A stretch of 64,000 bases of DNA from Stigmatella aurantiaca (GCF_900109545.1 NZ_FOAP01000004.1:310001-374000), one strand, 5' to 3'; positions 17,113 to 25,658 are shown, numbered from the stretch's first letter. The notes: generated from the sequence alone by a model not told the origin. Numbers and translations: made by a program.

Positions 17113-18120
17113 ATGAAGGGAGTGCTTGAGACGCGCGAGGTGCAGTCGCCCGCACTGGAGTCGAACCCCCTGGGAGATCCCGCCCGCCGCCGGCTGACGG
17201 TGTACCTGCCCCCGGGCTATGGCGACGGAGCTCAGCGCTACCCCAGCGTCTACTTCCTGCACGCCTTCACCAACAGCGGAAGCTCGTGGACGAACACCTC
17301 TCCGTTCACCCCCAGCGTGCCGGAGCGGCTGGACGCGCTCATCGCCTCCGGGCAGGTGCCCCCCGTCATCGGCGTGTTCCCGGATGGGTGGACCTTGCTC
17401 GGTGGCAGCCAGTGGATCAACAGCGACGCCATCGGGCGCTACCGCGATTACCTGGTGAAGGACGTGCTGGGCTTCGTGGATCGCACCTACCGCACGCTGC
17501 CCAAGGCGGCCTCGCGGGCGGTGCTGGGGCACAGCTCGGGCGGCTACGGCGCGCTGGTGATGGGCCGCTACCACCCGGAGCTGTTCTCGCACCTGGGCAG
17601 CCACTCCGGCGACTGCTACTTCGAGTACTGCTACATGCCGGACCTGCCCAAGGCGGCCGGGGCGCTGCTCAAGATGGGCGGGCTGGAGGCCTGGCACCAG
17701 GACTTCAAGAAGCGCTCCCGGGAGACGAAGCCGCGCGGCGAGGACTTCGCGGTCATCAACGTGCTCGCCATGGCGGCGGCGTACTCGCCGAAGAAGGGCG
17801 AGCCGCTCAACATCGAGCTTCCGTTCGATCCGCAGACGGCCCGCCTGAAGCTGGAGGTGTGGAACCGCTGGCTGGTGCATGACCCGGTGCGCTTCGTGCC
17901 CAAGTTCCTGGACGCGTTCCGCAAGGTGAAGTCCGTGTTCCTCGACTGCGGCACGCGGGACGAGTTCAACCTGCGCTGGGGCACGCGCATCCTGGCCGAG
18001 GAGTTCAAGGCCAGCGGCGTGGAGCTGCGGCACGAGGAGTTCGAGGACTCCCACTCGGGCGTGTCCTACCGCTTCGAGAACTCGCTGGGCTTCCTCATTC
18101 CAAGAATGGCGCAGGAGTAA
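17113..18120 (+). CDS. Putative esterase, alpha/beta hydrolase of the esterase D / antigen 85-like group
   Basis: 335 residues, no signal peptide. A beta-rich start (RRLTVYLPPGYGDG) leads to YFLHAFTNSGSSW, then the nucleophile elbow VLGHSSGGYGALV with the catalytic Ser. Candidate Asp (DCGTRDEFNL) and His (EEFEDSHSGVSYR) residues follow near the C-terminus, giving a complete triad order. The substrate is unknown. The stop is only 6 bases before the kdd start, so the gene is probably co-transcribed with the beta-lysine degradation gene. A role in that pathway (for example hydrolysing a thioester or lactone) is speculation. Confidence 0.82.
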   Translation: MKGVLETREVQSPALESNPLGDPARRRLTVYLPPGYGDGAQRYPSVYFLHAFTNSGSSWTNTSPFTPSVPERLDALIASGQVPPVIGVFPDGWTLLGGSQWINSDAIGRYRDYLVKDVLGFVDRTYRTLPKAASRAVLGHSSGGYGALVMGRYHPELFSHLGSHSGDCYFEYCYMPDLPKAAGALLKMGGLEAWHQDFKKRSRETKPRGEDFAVINVLAMAAAYSPKKGEPLNIELPFDPQTARLKLEVWNRWLVHDPVRFVPKFLDAFRKVKSVFLDCGTRDEFNLRWGTRILAEEFKASGVELRHEEFEDSHSGVSYRFENSLGFLIPRMAQE

Positions 18121-18126
18121 CCCGGC

Positions 18127-19158
18127 ATGGGCATCGATCTCTATGGGCTGTCCCGCGTCGTGGGGGAGCAGGGCGTGCTGCCCCAGCGGGCGCGCCGGCT
18201 GGATCCGTCCCTGCCGTGCCGCGAGGCCGAGCTGCTCATCGATGTGGAGAGCCTCAACATCGACGCCGCCTCCTTCAAGCAGATCAAGGAAGACGTGGGG
18301 GGCAGCCCCGAGCGCATCGCCCAGCGCATCCAGGAGATCGTCCGGGAGCGCGGCAAGATGCAGAACCCCGTCACCGGCTCGGGCGGCATGCTCATTGGCC
18401 GGGTGAAGGAGCTGGGGGCCCAGCACCCGGCGCGCGGGACGCTGAAGGTGGGTGACCGCATCGCCACGCTGGTGAGCCTCACCCTCACGCCGCTCGTCAT
18501 CGAGGAGATCCTCGCCGTGCACCCGGAGATCGACCGGGTGGACATCCACGGCCATGCCCTGCTGTTCGCCTCGGGCATCTACGCGCGGCTGCCGGAGGAC
18601 ATGCCGGACACGCTGGCCCTGGCGGCGCTGGACGTGTGCGGCGCGCCCGCGCTGGTGGCCCGTCACGTCCGGCCGGGCATGACGGTGGCCGTGCTGGGCG
18701 CGGGCAAGAGCGGGGCGCTGTGTCTGGCCCAGGCCCGGCGGGGGCTCCAGGGGAAGGGCCAGTTGCTCGCGCTCGACATCTCCGAGAAGGCCCTGGCGGC
18801 GCTGTCCGGCATCGGCCTGTGCGACGAGGCGCTGAAGGTGGATGCCACCCAGGGCGTGGACGTGATGGCGGCGGTGCACCGGGCCACGGGCGGCACGCTG
18901 TGCGATCTCGTCGTCAACTGCGCCTCGGTGGGCAACACGGAGATGGCGTCCATCCTGTCCGTGAAGGACGGGGGCACCGTCATCTTCTTCTCCATGGCCA
19001 CCAGCTTCACCTCCGCCGCCCTGGGCGCCGAAGGGGTGGGCAAGGACGTCACCATGCTGGTGGGCAACGGCTATGTGCCCGGCCACGCGGACCTGACGCT
19101 GGAGCTGCTCCGCGCCGAGCCCGCGCTGCGCAAGCTGTTCGAGACGCGCTACGTCTGA
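18127..19158 (+). CDS. kdd: L-erythro-3,5-diaminohexanoate dehydrogenase
   Basis: 343 residues, the family length. It catalyses NAD-dependent oxidative deamination of 3,5-diaminohexanoate to 5-amino-3-oxohexanoate, the step after lysine 5,6-aminomutase acts on beta-lysine. The Rossmann motif is VAVLGAGKSGALC. The segment KMQNPVTGSGGMLIG and the pattern HGHALLFASGIYARLP are characteristic of Kdd. The next enzyme in the pathway (kce) and the mutase subunits lie about 2.5-6 kb downstream, separated by a divergent catalase-ankyrin pair. The last 10 bases overlap the convergent ankyrin gene. Assignment is strong because four other pathway genes are close by. Confidence 0.93.
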   Translation: MGIDLYGLSRVVGEQGVLPQRARRLDPSLPCREAELLIDVESLNIDAASFKQIKEDVGGSPERIAQRIQEIVRERGKMQNPVTGSGGMLIGRVKELGAQHPARGTLKVGDRIATLVSLTLTPLVIEEILAVHPEIDRVDIHGHALLFASGIYARLPEDMPDTLALAALDVCGAPALVARHVRPGMTVAVLGAGKSGALCLAQARRGLQGKGQLLALDISEKALAALSGIGLCDEALKVDATQGVDVMAAVHRATGGTLCDLVVNCASVGNTEMASILSVKDGGTVIFFSMATSFTSAALGAEGVGKDVTMLVGNGYVPGHADLTLELLRAEPALRKLFETRYV

Positions 19159-19769
19159 TGGCCGGGGGCCGCCGCCGCCGGCTCCGCCGAGGGGATGGGC
19201 GGCTCGACCGTCTGCGTGGCCGCCCAGTCCTGGGCGGAGCGCCCGCTGGCATCCTTCCGGTCACCCGAGGCGCCGTGCTGGCGGAGCGCGTCGGCCACCT
19301 CCTTGCGGCCGAAGAGGCTGGCGAACATCAGCGCCGTCTGGCCCAGGCCGTTGGACTGGTCCACCGCGCAGGGCTGCTGGAGGAGCAGGGTGACGATGTC
19401 CGCGTGGCCCTTGAAGGCCGCGCCCATCAGCGCCGTGTTCCCGCGCGAGTCCCCCGCGCAGGCGTTCGCCCCCGAGGCCAGCAGCACCTTCACCGTGTCC
19501 AGGTGGCCGTGGTACGCCGCGAGGATGAGCGGTGAGAAGCCCCGCTTGTCCTGCACCTCCACCGGCGTGCCGGCCTTCACGAGCCCCGCCACGAGCTCCG
19601 AGTCGCCCACCCGGGCAGCGGCGAGCAGGTAGCGCTCCGCATCGCTCATGGCGAGGACGCGGCTGGGCGAGGGACGCTCCCAGAGAAACAGGTAGCCCGT
19701 CATCAACGCCATGCCCAGGGCCATCACCAGCGCCATCGCGCCCAGGAGCATCATCATCTTGCGCATCAT
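19149..19769 (-). CDS. Membrane-anchored ankyrin-repeat protein, AnkB-like
   Basis: 206 residues. A hydrophobic N-terminal helix (MLLGAMALVMALGMALMTGYLFL) probably anchors it, with the repeats on the periplasmic side. Four ankyrin repeats follow, for example GFSPLILAAYHGHLDTVKVLL, GNTALMGAAFKGHADIVTLLL and GQTALMFASLFGRKEVADAL, then an Ala/Pro-rich tail. The gene starts 36 bases downstream of a periplasmic catalase gene on the same strand. This matches the katB-ankB arrangement of Pseudomonas aeruginosa, where AnkB is needed for full catalase activity in the periplasm. The same helper role is inferred here. GGAGTG precedes the ATG. Confidence 0.88.
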   Translation of the reverse strand: MMRKMMMLLGAMALVMALGMALMTGYLFLWERPSPSRVLAMSDAERYLLAAARVGDSELVAGLVKAGTPVEVQDKRGFSPLILAAYHGHLDTVKVLLASGANACAGDSRGNTALMGAAFKGHADIVTLLLQQPCAVDQSNGLGQTALMFASLFGRKEVADALRQHGASGDRKDASGRSAQDWAATQTVEPPIPSAEPAAAAPGHQT

Positions 19770-19805
19770 CGGTTCACTCCAAGCCAGGACATGGAAGGGG
19801 GAGGA

Positions 19806-21335
19806 CTACCGGGCCGCCAGCGGGGCGATGGTGGCCTTGGCGTCATCCAGGGGGACGCCCACGGCCTTGGCCAGGCGCGTGCCGTACTCGGGGTTGGCGC
19901 TGAAGAAGAAGCCCACCATGCGCGCCTTCACCACCGGGTTGCTGACCTGGTTGAGGTCCCCGGCGAGGTTCTTCACCAGGCGCTCCTTCTCGGCGGCGGA
20001 CAGCTTCGCGTAGAAGGCCCCCGCCTGGGAGAAGTTGTCCGTCTTGGTGATGGCCGCCTGCTGGGTGGTCCCGCTCAGCGGGAGCTGCGAGAACAGGTAC
20101 GCGGGCTTGTCCTCGGTCTCCTTCGTGATGCTCGGCTCATAGTTGACGTCCGACTTCGTGTTGCCGGAGTTCATGCTGCCCGCCTGGCTGTTGCTGTTCA
20201 CCGCCGCGCGCGCCTTGTTGACGGGCAGGGACTGGTAGTTGGCGCCCACCCGGTAGCGCTGGGTGTCCGCGTAGGAGAACAGGCGGCCCTGGAGCAGGCG
20301 GTCCTCGGACGGCTCGATGCCCGGCGGCATCACCCCGGGGGAGAACGCGGCCTGCTCGGTCTCCTCGAAGAAGTTGTCCGGCGTCCGGGTCAGCGTGAAC
20401 TTGCCGAGCACCACGGAGGGCATCGTGTCCTCCGGCCACACCTTCGTCGCATCCAGCGGATCGAACGGGAAGGCATCGATGTTCTTCGGATCCAGCACCT
20501 GCGCGCTCAGCTCCCAGGAGGGGTGCTGGCCCTTGCCGATGGAGGTGTAGAGGTCCTGCGTGGCGTGCTGGAAGTCCTGGGCCTGGGTGCGCGCGGCCTC
20601 CTCGGCCGTGAGCGACTTCACGCCCTGGAGCGACTTCCAGTTGAACTTGACGTAGCGCACCTCGCCCTTGGCGTTGACGAACTTGAAGGCGTGCACGCTG
20701 TGGCCGTTCATCTGGCGGTAGTTCGCCGGGATGCCCAGGTCCGAGTACACCTGGGTCAGCATGTGCGTGGACTCGGGCTGGTGCGAGAAGAAGTCGAAGA
20801 AGCGGCTGGGCTCCTGCCGGTGGGTGATGGGCGAGGGCTTCAGGGAGTGCACCATGTCCGGGAACTTGATGGCGTCCCGGATGAAGAAGACCGGCAGGTT
20901 GTTGCCCACCAGGTCCCAGTTGCCCTCGTCCGTGTAGAACTTGAGCGCGAAGCCGCGGGGGTCTCTCAGCGTCTCCGGCGAGCCCTGCGGGTGGATGACC
21001 GTGGAGAAGCGCACGAACATGGGCGTCTTCTTCCCCTTGGCGGAGAAGAGCGAGGCGCGCGTGAGCTGCGAGAAGTCCCCGGCGCTCTCGAAGGTGCCGT
21101 AGGCGCCCACCCCGCGGGCATGCACGACGCGCTCGGGGATGCGCTCGCGGTCAAAGCGCGCGAGCTTCTCGATGAGGTGGAAGTCCTCCAGGAGGATGCC
21201 GCCCCGGGGGCCCGCCGTCTTCGAGCTCTGGTTGGTGCCCACCGGCGCACCCGAGTCGGTGGTCAGCGGCGGCGGGTTCGCCAGGACCGCGCCGCCCAGA
21301 AGCAGCGCCGGGATGAACGAGAATGCGGACTTCAT
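19806..21335 (-). CDS. Periplasmic haem catalase, KatB-like
   Basis: 509 residues with a clear signal peptide (MKSAFSFIPALLLGGAVLA). Catalase landmarks are present in order: the distal His in RVVHARGVGAYGTFE, RFSTVIHPQGSPE, the distal Asn region VGNNLPVFFIRDA, and the haem-ligand Tyr in RLFSYADTQRYRVG. It decomposes hydrogen peroxide in the periplasm. The next gene encodes a membrane-anchored ankyrin protein, as in the Pseudomonas katB-ankB pair. The gene is divergent from the lysine aminomutase operon across a 262-base region with several dyads. It should be induced by peroxide, but no OxyR site could be defined by eye. Confidence 0.93.
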   Translation of the reverse strand: MKSAFSFIPALLLGGAVLANPPPLTTDSGAPVGTNQSSKTAGPRGGILLEDFHLIEKLARFDRERIPERVVHARGVGAYGTFESAGDFSQLTRASLFSAKGKKTPMFVRFSTVIHPQGSPETLRDPRGFALKFYTDEGNWDLVGNNLPVFFIRDAIKFPDMVHSLKPSPITHRQEPSRFFDFFSHQPESTHMLTQVYSDLGIPANYRQMNGHSVHAFKFVNAKGEVRYVKFNWKSLQGVKSLTAEEAARTQAQDFQHATQDLYTSIGKGQHPSWELSAQVLDPKNIDAFPFDPLDATKVWPEDTMPSVVLGKFTLTRTPDNFFEETEQAAFSPGVMPPGIEPSEDRLLQGRLFSYADTQRYRVGANYQSLPVNKARAAVNSNSQAGSMNSGNTKSDVNYEPSITKETEDKPAYLFSQLPLSGTTQQAAITKTDNFSQAGAFYAKLSAAEKERLVKNLAGDLNQVSNPVVKARMVGFFFSANPEYGTRLAKAVGVPLDDAKATIAPLAAR

Positions 21336-21469
21336 GGTGACTCCAGGGGAAAGGTTCGAAGGGGTGCTGTCCTGGCCCTAGAGCAGGAGGCATGCCGCGC
21401 TCCAAATCCTCTGAAATCAAGAGTTTACGAAGGGAGGTGGCGCCCGCCGCACTGACAGTTCGGTGTCCG

Positions 21470-21534
21470 CACCGTTATTTCGGTGAAGCGCGCCCCCAAA
21501 TATCGTGGTCGATAATGTCACCGCTATTTCGGTG
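21470..21534. promoter_or_regulatory. Three dyads between divergent katB-like and kamD genes, candidate operators
   Basis: CACCG-TTATTT-CGGTG (21470-21485) and CACCG-CTATTT-CGGTG (21519-21534) are near-identical 16-base inverted repeats, 49 bases apart start to start. A third, different dyad, TATCG-TGGT-CGATA, lies between them at 21501-21514. The pair repeats in the same orientation 60-130 bases before the kamD ATG, as expected for a regulator binding two sites. Which promoter they control is not known. Confidence 0.5.
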
Positions 21535-21597
21535 GTGCCGTGGGTTTTGACGCAAGAAGCCGAGCACTTTCGGCCATTTAGAGGCTAAGGTGCGTGC

Positions 21598-23154
21598 ATG
21601 CCGGGTCCGTTCATTCAAGACGAGCAGATCGCGCGAGCGCGCCAACTCGCGGAGGAGATCGTCCATCCGATCTTCGAGCTCATCCGCCGCAACACCACGG
21701 TGTCCAACGAGCGCACCGTGTTGCGCTTCTTCGGGATTTCGGGCGCTGGGGCGGGCGGCGTTCCGCTGGCCAACCTCATGGTGGACAAGCTCCAGGGCTC
21801 CGGGGTGCTCAACCGGGGTGCGGCCTATTGGTATGGCCGGGCGCTTCAGCTGGGCGCCAAGAGTCCGCTGGAGGCGGTCGAGCGGCTCACGGCGCTCCCC
21901 ACCGACAAGCTGGGGCCCCTGTCGCCGGAGATGGAGGGGAACCTGCGCGCCGAGGTCCGCGCCGAGGCCCGCGCCGCGATGGACGAGCTGAAGTCCCGCT
22001 TCGCCCAGCGCGACGCGCTCCGGAAGCAGTTCCCCATGTCGGCCCCGCCGCACAAGTACGTCATCGTCGCCACCGGCAACATCTATGACGACGTGGACCA
22101 GGCGCGCGCGGCGGCCCAGGCGGGCGCGGACGTCATCGCCGTCATCCGCTCCACGGCCCAGTCGCTCCTGGACTACGTGCCCCACGGTGCCACCACCGAG
22201 GGCTACGGCGGCACCTACGCCACGCAGGAGAACTTCCGCATCATGCGGGAGGCGCTGGACGAGGAGAGCAAGAAGCTCAAGCGCTACATCCAGCTCACCA
22301 ACTACTCCTCCGGCCTGTGCATGTCGGAGATCGCCTTCTGCGCGGCCACCGAGCGGCTCGACATGCTGCTCAACGACGCGATGTACGGCATCCTCTTCCG
22401 CGACATCAACATGCGGCGGACGTTCATCGATCAGTACTTCAGCCGCCGCATCTGCGCCGTGGCCGGCATCATCATCAACACGGGCGAGGACAACTACATC
22501 ACCACCGCGGACGCGTACGACGCGGCCCACACCGTCATCGCCAGCCAGTTCATCAACGAGTGCTTCGCCCGGCGCGCGGGGCTGAAGGACTGGCAGCTGG
22601 GCATTGGCCACTCGTACGAGATCGACCCGTACCGCGAGGACACGCTGCTCCTGGAGCTGTCCCAGGCCATGCTGGTGCGCCGCTGCTTCCCGGATGCGCC
22701 GCTGAAGTACATGCCGCCCACCAAGCACAAGGAGACGGACATCTTCTTCAGCCACGCGTACGACGTGATGGCGGACCTGGTGGCCATCTGGACGCGGCAG
22801 GGCATCCAGCTGCTCGGCATGATGACCGAGGCCATGCACACGCCGCTGCTGGCGGACCGGTACGTGGCGCTGAAGTCGGCCGCGTACATCCACCGCGCCG
22901 CGCGGGGCATCGACGAGGAGTTCACCGTGCGCGAGGACGGGAAGATCGCCAACCGCGCCCGGGAGGTGTTCGGCAAGGCGATGGAGCTGCTCGAGGAGTG
23001 CCGCAACGAGGGCATGGTGGCCGCCATCGGCAAGGGCCGCTTCGGAGACGTGAAGCGCGAGGAGACGGGCGGCAAGGGGTTGGACGGGGTGCTGGAGAAG
23101 TCACCGGACTATTTCAATCCATTCCTCGAGCTCCTGGAGGGGGCGACATCATGA
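21598..23154 (+). CDS. kamD: Lysine 5,6-aminomutase alpha subunit
   Basis: 518 residues, almost the same as the clostridial alpha subunit. It forms the TIM-barrel catalytic part of the adenosylcobalamin- and PLP-dependent mutase. This enzyme moves the terminal amino group of beta-lysine (to 3,5-diaminohexanoate) or D-lysine (to 2,5-diaminohexanoate). Recognisable segments are STAQSLLDYVPHGATTEGYGG, NINEC-like FINECFARRAGLKDWQLGIGH, and PPTKHKETDIFFSHAYDVMA. The gene starts the operon, and its stop overlaps the ATG of a small secreted protein gene (ATGA). The beta subunit kamE follows that gene. The lysine 2,3-aminomutase that would make beta-lysine is not in the window. Confidence 0.95.
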   Translation: MPGPFIQDEQIARARQLAEEIVHPIFELIRRNTTVSNERTVLRFFGISGAGAGGVPLANLMVDKLQGSGVLNRGAAYWYGRALQLGAKSPLEAVERLTALPTDKLGPLSPEMEGNLRAEVRAEARAAMDELKSRFAQRDALRKQFPMSAPPHKYVIVATGNIYDDVDQARAAAQAGADVIAVIRSTAQSLLDYVPHGATTEGYGGTYATQENFRIMREALDEESKKLKRYIQLTNYSSGLCMSEIAFCAATERLDMLLNDAMYGILFRDINMRRTFIDQYFSRRICAVAGIIINTGEDNYITTADAYDAAHTVIASQFINECFARRAGLKDWQLGIGHSYEIDPYREDTLLLELSQAMLVRRCFPDAPLKYMPPTKHKETDIFFSHAYDVMADLVAIWTRQGIQLLGMMTEAMHTPLLADRYVALKSAAYIHRAARGIDEEFTVREDGKIANRAREVFGKAMELLEECRNEGMVAAIGKGRFGDVKREETGGKGLDGVLEKSPDYFNPFLELLEGATS

Positions 23155-23630
23155 AGAACATGCTGCTGATGGTGGGGCTGCTGGCCGCGGGCGTGAGCGG
23201 CGCGGCGGAGAAGCAGGTGAAGCACCAGGTGAAGTCGCTGTCGATCCAGGCGCCCGCGTCCTGGGAGCGCACCCAGGAGGAGGGGACGGAGAAGTTCAAC
23301 GCCCCCACGGATGGCACGTTCTTCCTGCTGGACGTGGGGCAGGTGCAGACCGCGGGCATGAAGGCGGAGGTGTGCCTGGAGAAGATCCTCAAGGGCGTGG
23401 GCCCCGAGGGCTGGAAGAAGCTCCAGGTGGCCTCCCAGCCGGCCGCCCGGCGCGTCAGCGTGGATGCCACCGAGGACGGCAAGGACAAGGTGGAGAGCAT
23501 CCACTACGTCGGGTGCAACGGTAAGACGACCTGGTCCCTCATCTTCTCCATGAACCAGCTCAAGAAGGAGGAGCTGGAGCCCGTGGTGTCGAAGGTGGTC
23601 CAGAGCATCTCCTATACCCAGGGGAAGTAG
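23151..23630 (+). CDS. Small secreted protein of unknown function inside the kam operon
   Basis: 159 residues. The signal peptide MKNMLLMVGLLAAGVSGAAEK is clear. The mature part has two cysteines (EVCLEKIL and VGCNGKTTW) that could form a disulfide. Its alternating strand pattern (SLSIQAPASWERTQ ... FFLLDVGQVQTAGM ... SYTQGK) resembles small periplasmic or lipocalin-like domains such as PsbP/DUF1795 types, but I cannot assign a family. It overlaps kamD by 4 bases and ends 4 bases before kamE, so it is translationally embedded between the two subunits of a cytoplasmic mutase. A role in uptake or sensing of the substrate is possible but unproven. Confidence 0.85.
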   Translation: MKNMLLMVGLLAAGVSGAAEKQVKHQVKSLSIQAPASWERTQEEGTEKFNAPTDGTFFLLDVGQVQTAGMKAEVCLEKILKGVGPEGWKKLQVASQPAARRVSVDATEDGKDKVESIHYVGCNGKTTWSLIFSMNQLKKEELEPVVSKVVQSISYTQGK

Positions 23631-23634
23631 TCCC

Positions 23635-24420
23635 ATGGTGAAGCCGAGCAAGCAGATCATCCGCCCGTACGGGGACCGGCGCGACGACGGCGTGGTGCAG
23701 CTGTCGTTCACGCTGCCGGTGCCCCTGTCGGAGAAGGCCAAGGAAGCCGCGGCCCAGTTCGCCCGGAAGATGGGCTTTACCGACGTGAAGGTGGCCGCGG
23801 CCGAGCGTGCCGCCGACGCCTATACCTTCTTCATCGTCTACGCCCACACGGCCGTCTCCCTCGACTACGCCGAGGTCGACGTCCCCGAGGTCATCGTCAA
23901 GAAGATGGGCTTCGACGACCTCAACGCCTTCATCCACGAGCAGGTGGGGCGGCGCATCGTCGTGTTCGGCGCGTGCACGGGCACGGACACGCACACGGTG
24001 GGCATCGACGCCATCCTGAACATGAAGGGCTATGCGGGCGACTACGGCCTGGAGCGTTACCCCTGGTTCGAGGCCTTCAACCTGGGCAGCCAGGTGCCCA
24101 ACGAGGACCTCATCTCCAAGGCCATGGCGAAGAACGCGGACGCCATCCTGGTGAGCCAGGTGGTCACCCAGCGCGACGTGCACAAGGACAACTCGCGGCA
24201 GTTCATCGATGCGGCCAAGGCGCGGGGCATCCACGGCAAGACGATTTTGCTCCTGGGCGGGCCGCGCGTGGACCACAAGCTGGCGCTGGAGCTGGGCTTC
24301 GACGCGGGCTTCGGGCCGGGGACCAAGCCCTCGGACGTTGCCAACTATGTGGCCCATGCGGTGTTGAAGAAGATGGGCAAGGAAGACCCGAACGCCCACT
24401 ACCAGGGAGAGCCCACGTGA
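23635..24420 (+). CDS. kamE: Lysine 5,6-aminomutase beta subunit, cobalamin- and PLP-binding
   Basis: 261 residues. The N-terminal dimerisation domain is followed by the Rossmann-like B12 domain with the base-off signature [15 protein letters not shown], so His120 should coordinate cobalt. Lys131 lies exactly 11 residues later, the same spacing as His133 and the PLP-binding Lys144 of the clostridial enzyme. This indicates both cofactors are used. The C-terminal part has [22 protein letters not shown]. It pairs with KamD. The ATG is 4 bases after the secreted protein gene, and the stop overlaps the GTG of kal (GTGA). The start is supported by this operon spacing. Confidence 0.95.
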   Translation: MVKPSKQIIRPYGDRRDDGVVQLSFTLPVPLSEKAKEAAAQFARKMGFTDVKVAAAERAADAYTFFIVYAHTAVSLDYAEVDVPEVIVKKMGFDDLNAFIHEQVGRRIVVFGACTGTDTHTVGIDAILNMKGYAGDYGLERYPWFEAFNLGSQVPNEDLISKAMAKNADAILVSQVVTQRDVHKDNSRQFIDAAKARGIHGKTILLLGGPRVDHKLALELGFDAGFGPGTKPSDVANYVAHAVLKKMGKEDPNAHYQGEPT

Positions 24421-24809
24421 GCACCAAGGCCATCATCCGGCTGCGCATGAGCAGCCACGACGCGCACTACGGCGGCAACCTGGTGGACGGGGCCCGCATG
24501 CTCGGGCTGTTTGGCGACGTGGCCACCGAGCTGTGCATCCGCCACGACGGGGACGAGGGGCTGTTCCGCGCGTATGACGCGGTGGAGTTCCTGGCCCCGG
24601 TGTACGCTGGCGACTTCATCGAGGCGGAAGGGGAGATCCTCAGCGCGGGCAACACGTCCCGGAAGATGCGCTTCGAGGCGCGGAAGGTGATTCGCCCGCG
24701 CACGGACGTGAACGACTCGGCGGCCGACCTCCTGGCCGAGCCCGTGGTGGTGTGCCGGGCCACCGGCACCTGCGTGGTTCCCAAGGACAAGCAGCGCATT
24801 CCTCGCTAG
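24417..24809 (+). CDS. kal: 3-aminobutyryl-CoA ammonia-lyase
   Basis: 130 residues from a GTG that overlaps the kamE stop by 4 bases. It is a single hot-dog-fold domain. The conserved start [23 protein letters not shown] and the core [21 protein letters not shown] match Kal of the lysine fermentation pathway. It removes ammonia from L-3-aminobutyryl-CoA to give crotonyl-CoA, which then joins butanoate-type metabolism. It is probably an oligomer because each hot-dog domain needs a partner. The gene order kamE-kal-kce places it directly next to the enzyme that makes its substrate. Confidence 0.92.
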   Translation: MSTKAIIRLRMSSHDAHYGGNLVDGARMLGLFGDVATELCIRHDGDEGLFRAYDAVEFLAPVYAGDFIEAEGEILSAGNTSRKMRFEARKVIRPRTDVNDSAADLLAEPVVVCRATGTCVVPKDKQRIPR

Positions 24810-24829
24810 GCGAGAAGGGGAGAGCAGCG

Positions 24830-25657
24830 ATGAGCAAGCCCATGGTCATCACCGCGGCGATGGTAGGGGCGGAGACGACGCGCGACCAGACGCCGCATCT
24901 GCCCATCACCGCGGAGGAGATCGCCGAGGACGCGGCGCGGTGCCGCGAGGCCGGTGCGGCGATGGTGCACCTGCACGTGCGCACGCCGGACGGCAAGCCC
25001 TCGCAGGACGCGGAGCTGTTCCGGGCGGCCATTCGCGCCATCCGCAAGCGCACGGACATCCTCGTTCAGGTCTCCACGGGCGGCGCGGTGGGCATGGACG
25101 TGAACGAGCGCTGCGGAGGCCTGACGCTCACCGGCGCGGACCGGCCGGACATGGCGACGCTCACCACGGGCACCGTCAACTTCGGCGAGGAGGTGTTTTG
25201 GAACCCGCGCCCCCTGGTGCGCGACATCGCCAAGCGCATCAAGGACTCGGGCTTGAAGCCGGAGCTCGAGTGCTTCGACGTGGGGATGATCGACGAGGCG
25301 AACATGCTGGCCAAGGAGGGCCTGGTCCAGCAGCCGGCGCACTATGACTTCGTGCTGGGCGTGCCGGGCGCGCTGGCGGCCCGGGAGGCCGCGCTGGACT
25401 TCATGATCTCCTCGCTGCCCGAGGGGAGCACGTGGACGGTGGCCGCGGTGGGCCGCCACCAGCTGCCCTTCGTGGACCTGGCGGCGGTGAAGGGCGGCAA
25501 CGCCCGCGTGGGGCTCGAGGACAACATCTACGTGTCCAAGGGCGTGCTGGCCAAGGGCAACTGGGAGCTGGTGGCGGAGGCGGCGAAGCGGGCGAAGGCG
25601 AATGGCCGCACGCTGGCGACCCCCGAAGAGGCGCGCAAGCTGCTGCGCCTCGGCTGA
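24830..25657 (+). CDS. kce: 3-keto-5-aminohexanoate cleavage enzyme (BKACE family)
   Basis: 275 residues. It condenses 5-amino-3-oxohexanoate with acetyl-CoA to give 3-aminobutyryl-CoA and acetoacetate. The zinc-binding His pair is in MVHLHVR (His47, His49), followed by the substrate loop VSTGGAVGM and the later VGRHQLPF. BKACE enzymes accept several beta-keto acids, but the location beside kal, kamDE and kdd makes the lysine-pathway substrate by far the likeliest. The ATG at 24830 has AGAAGGGGAGAG upstream and lies 20 bases after kal. A GC-rich palindrome (25659-25677) follows the stop. Confidence 0.93.
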   Translation: MSKPMVITAAMVGAETTRDQTPHLPITAEEIAEDAARCREAGAAMVHLHVRTPDGKPSQDAELFRAAIRAIRKRTDILVQVSTGGAVGMDVNERCGGLTLTGADRPDMATLTTGTVNFGEEVFWNPRPLVRDIAKRIKDSGLKPELECFDVGMIDEANMLAKEGLVQQPAHYDFVLGVPGALAAREAALDFMISSLPEGSTWTVAAVGRHQLPFVDLAAVKGGNARVGLEDNIYVSKGVLAKGNWELVAEAAKRAKANGRTLATPEEARKLLRLG

Positions 25658-25658
25658 G

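Noticed and set aside
15661-19086. A long minus-strand open frame opposite coaBC, the glycosylase, the esterase and kdd
   Set aside because: The plus-strand genes have full catalytic motifs and operon spacing; the antisense product is compositionally biased.
21559-21574. A third copy of the CACCG-N6-CGGTG dyad nearer to kamD
   Set aside because: GCCGA-N6-TCGGC has a different arm sequence and cannot be aligned with the other two without shifts.
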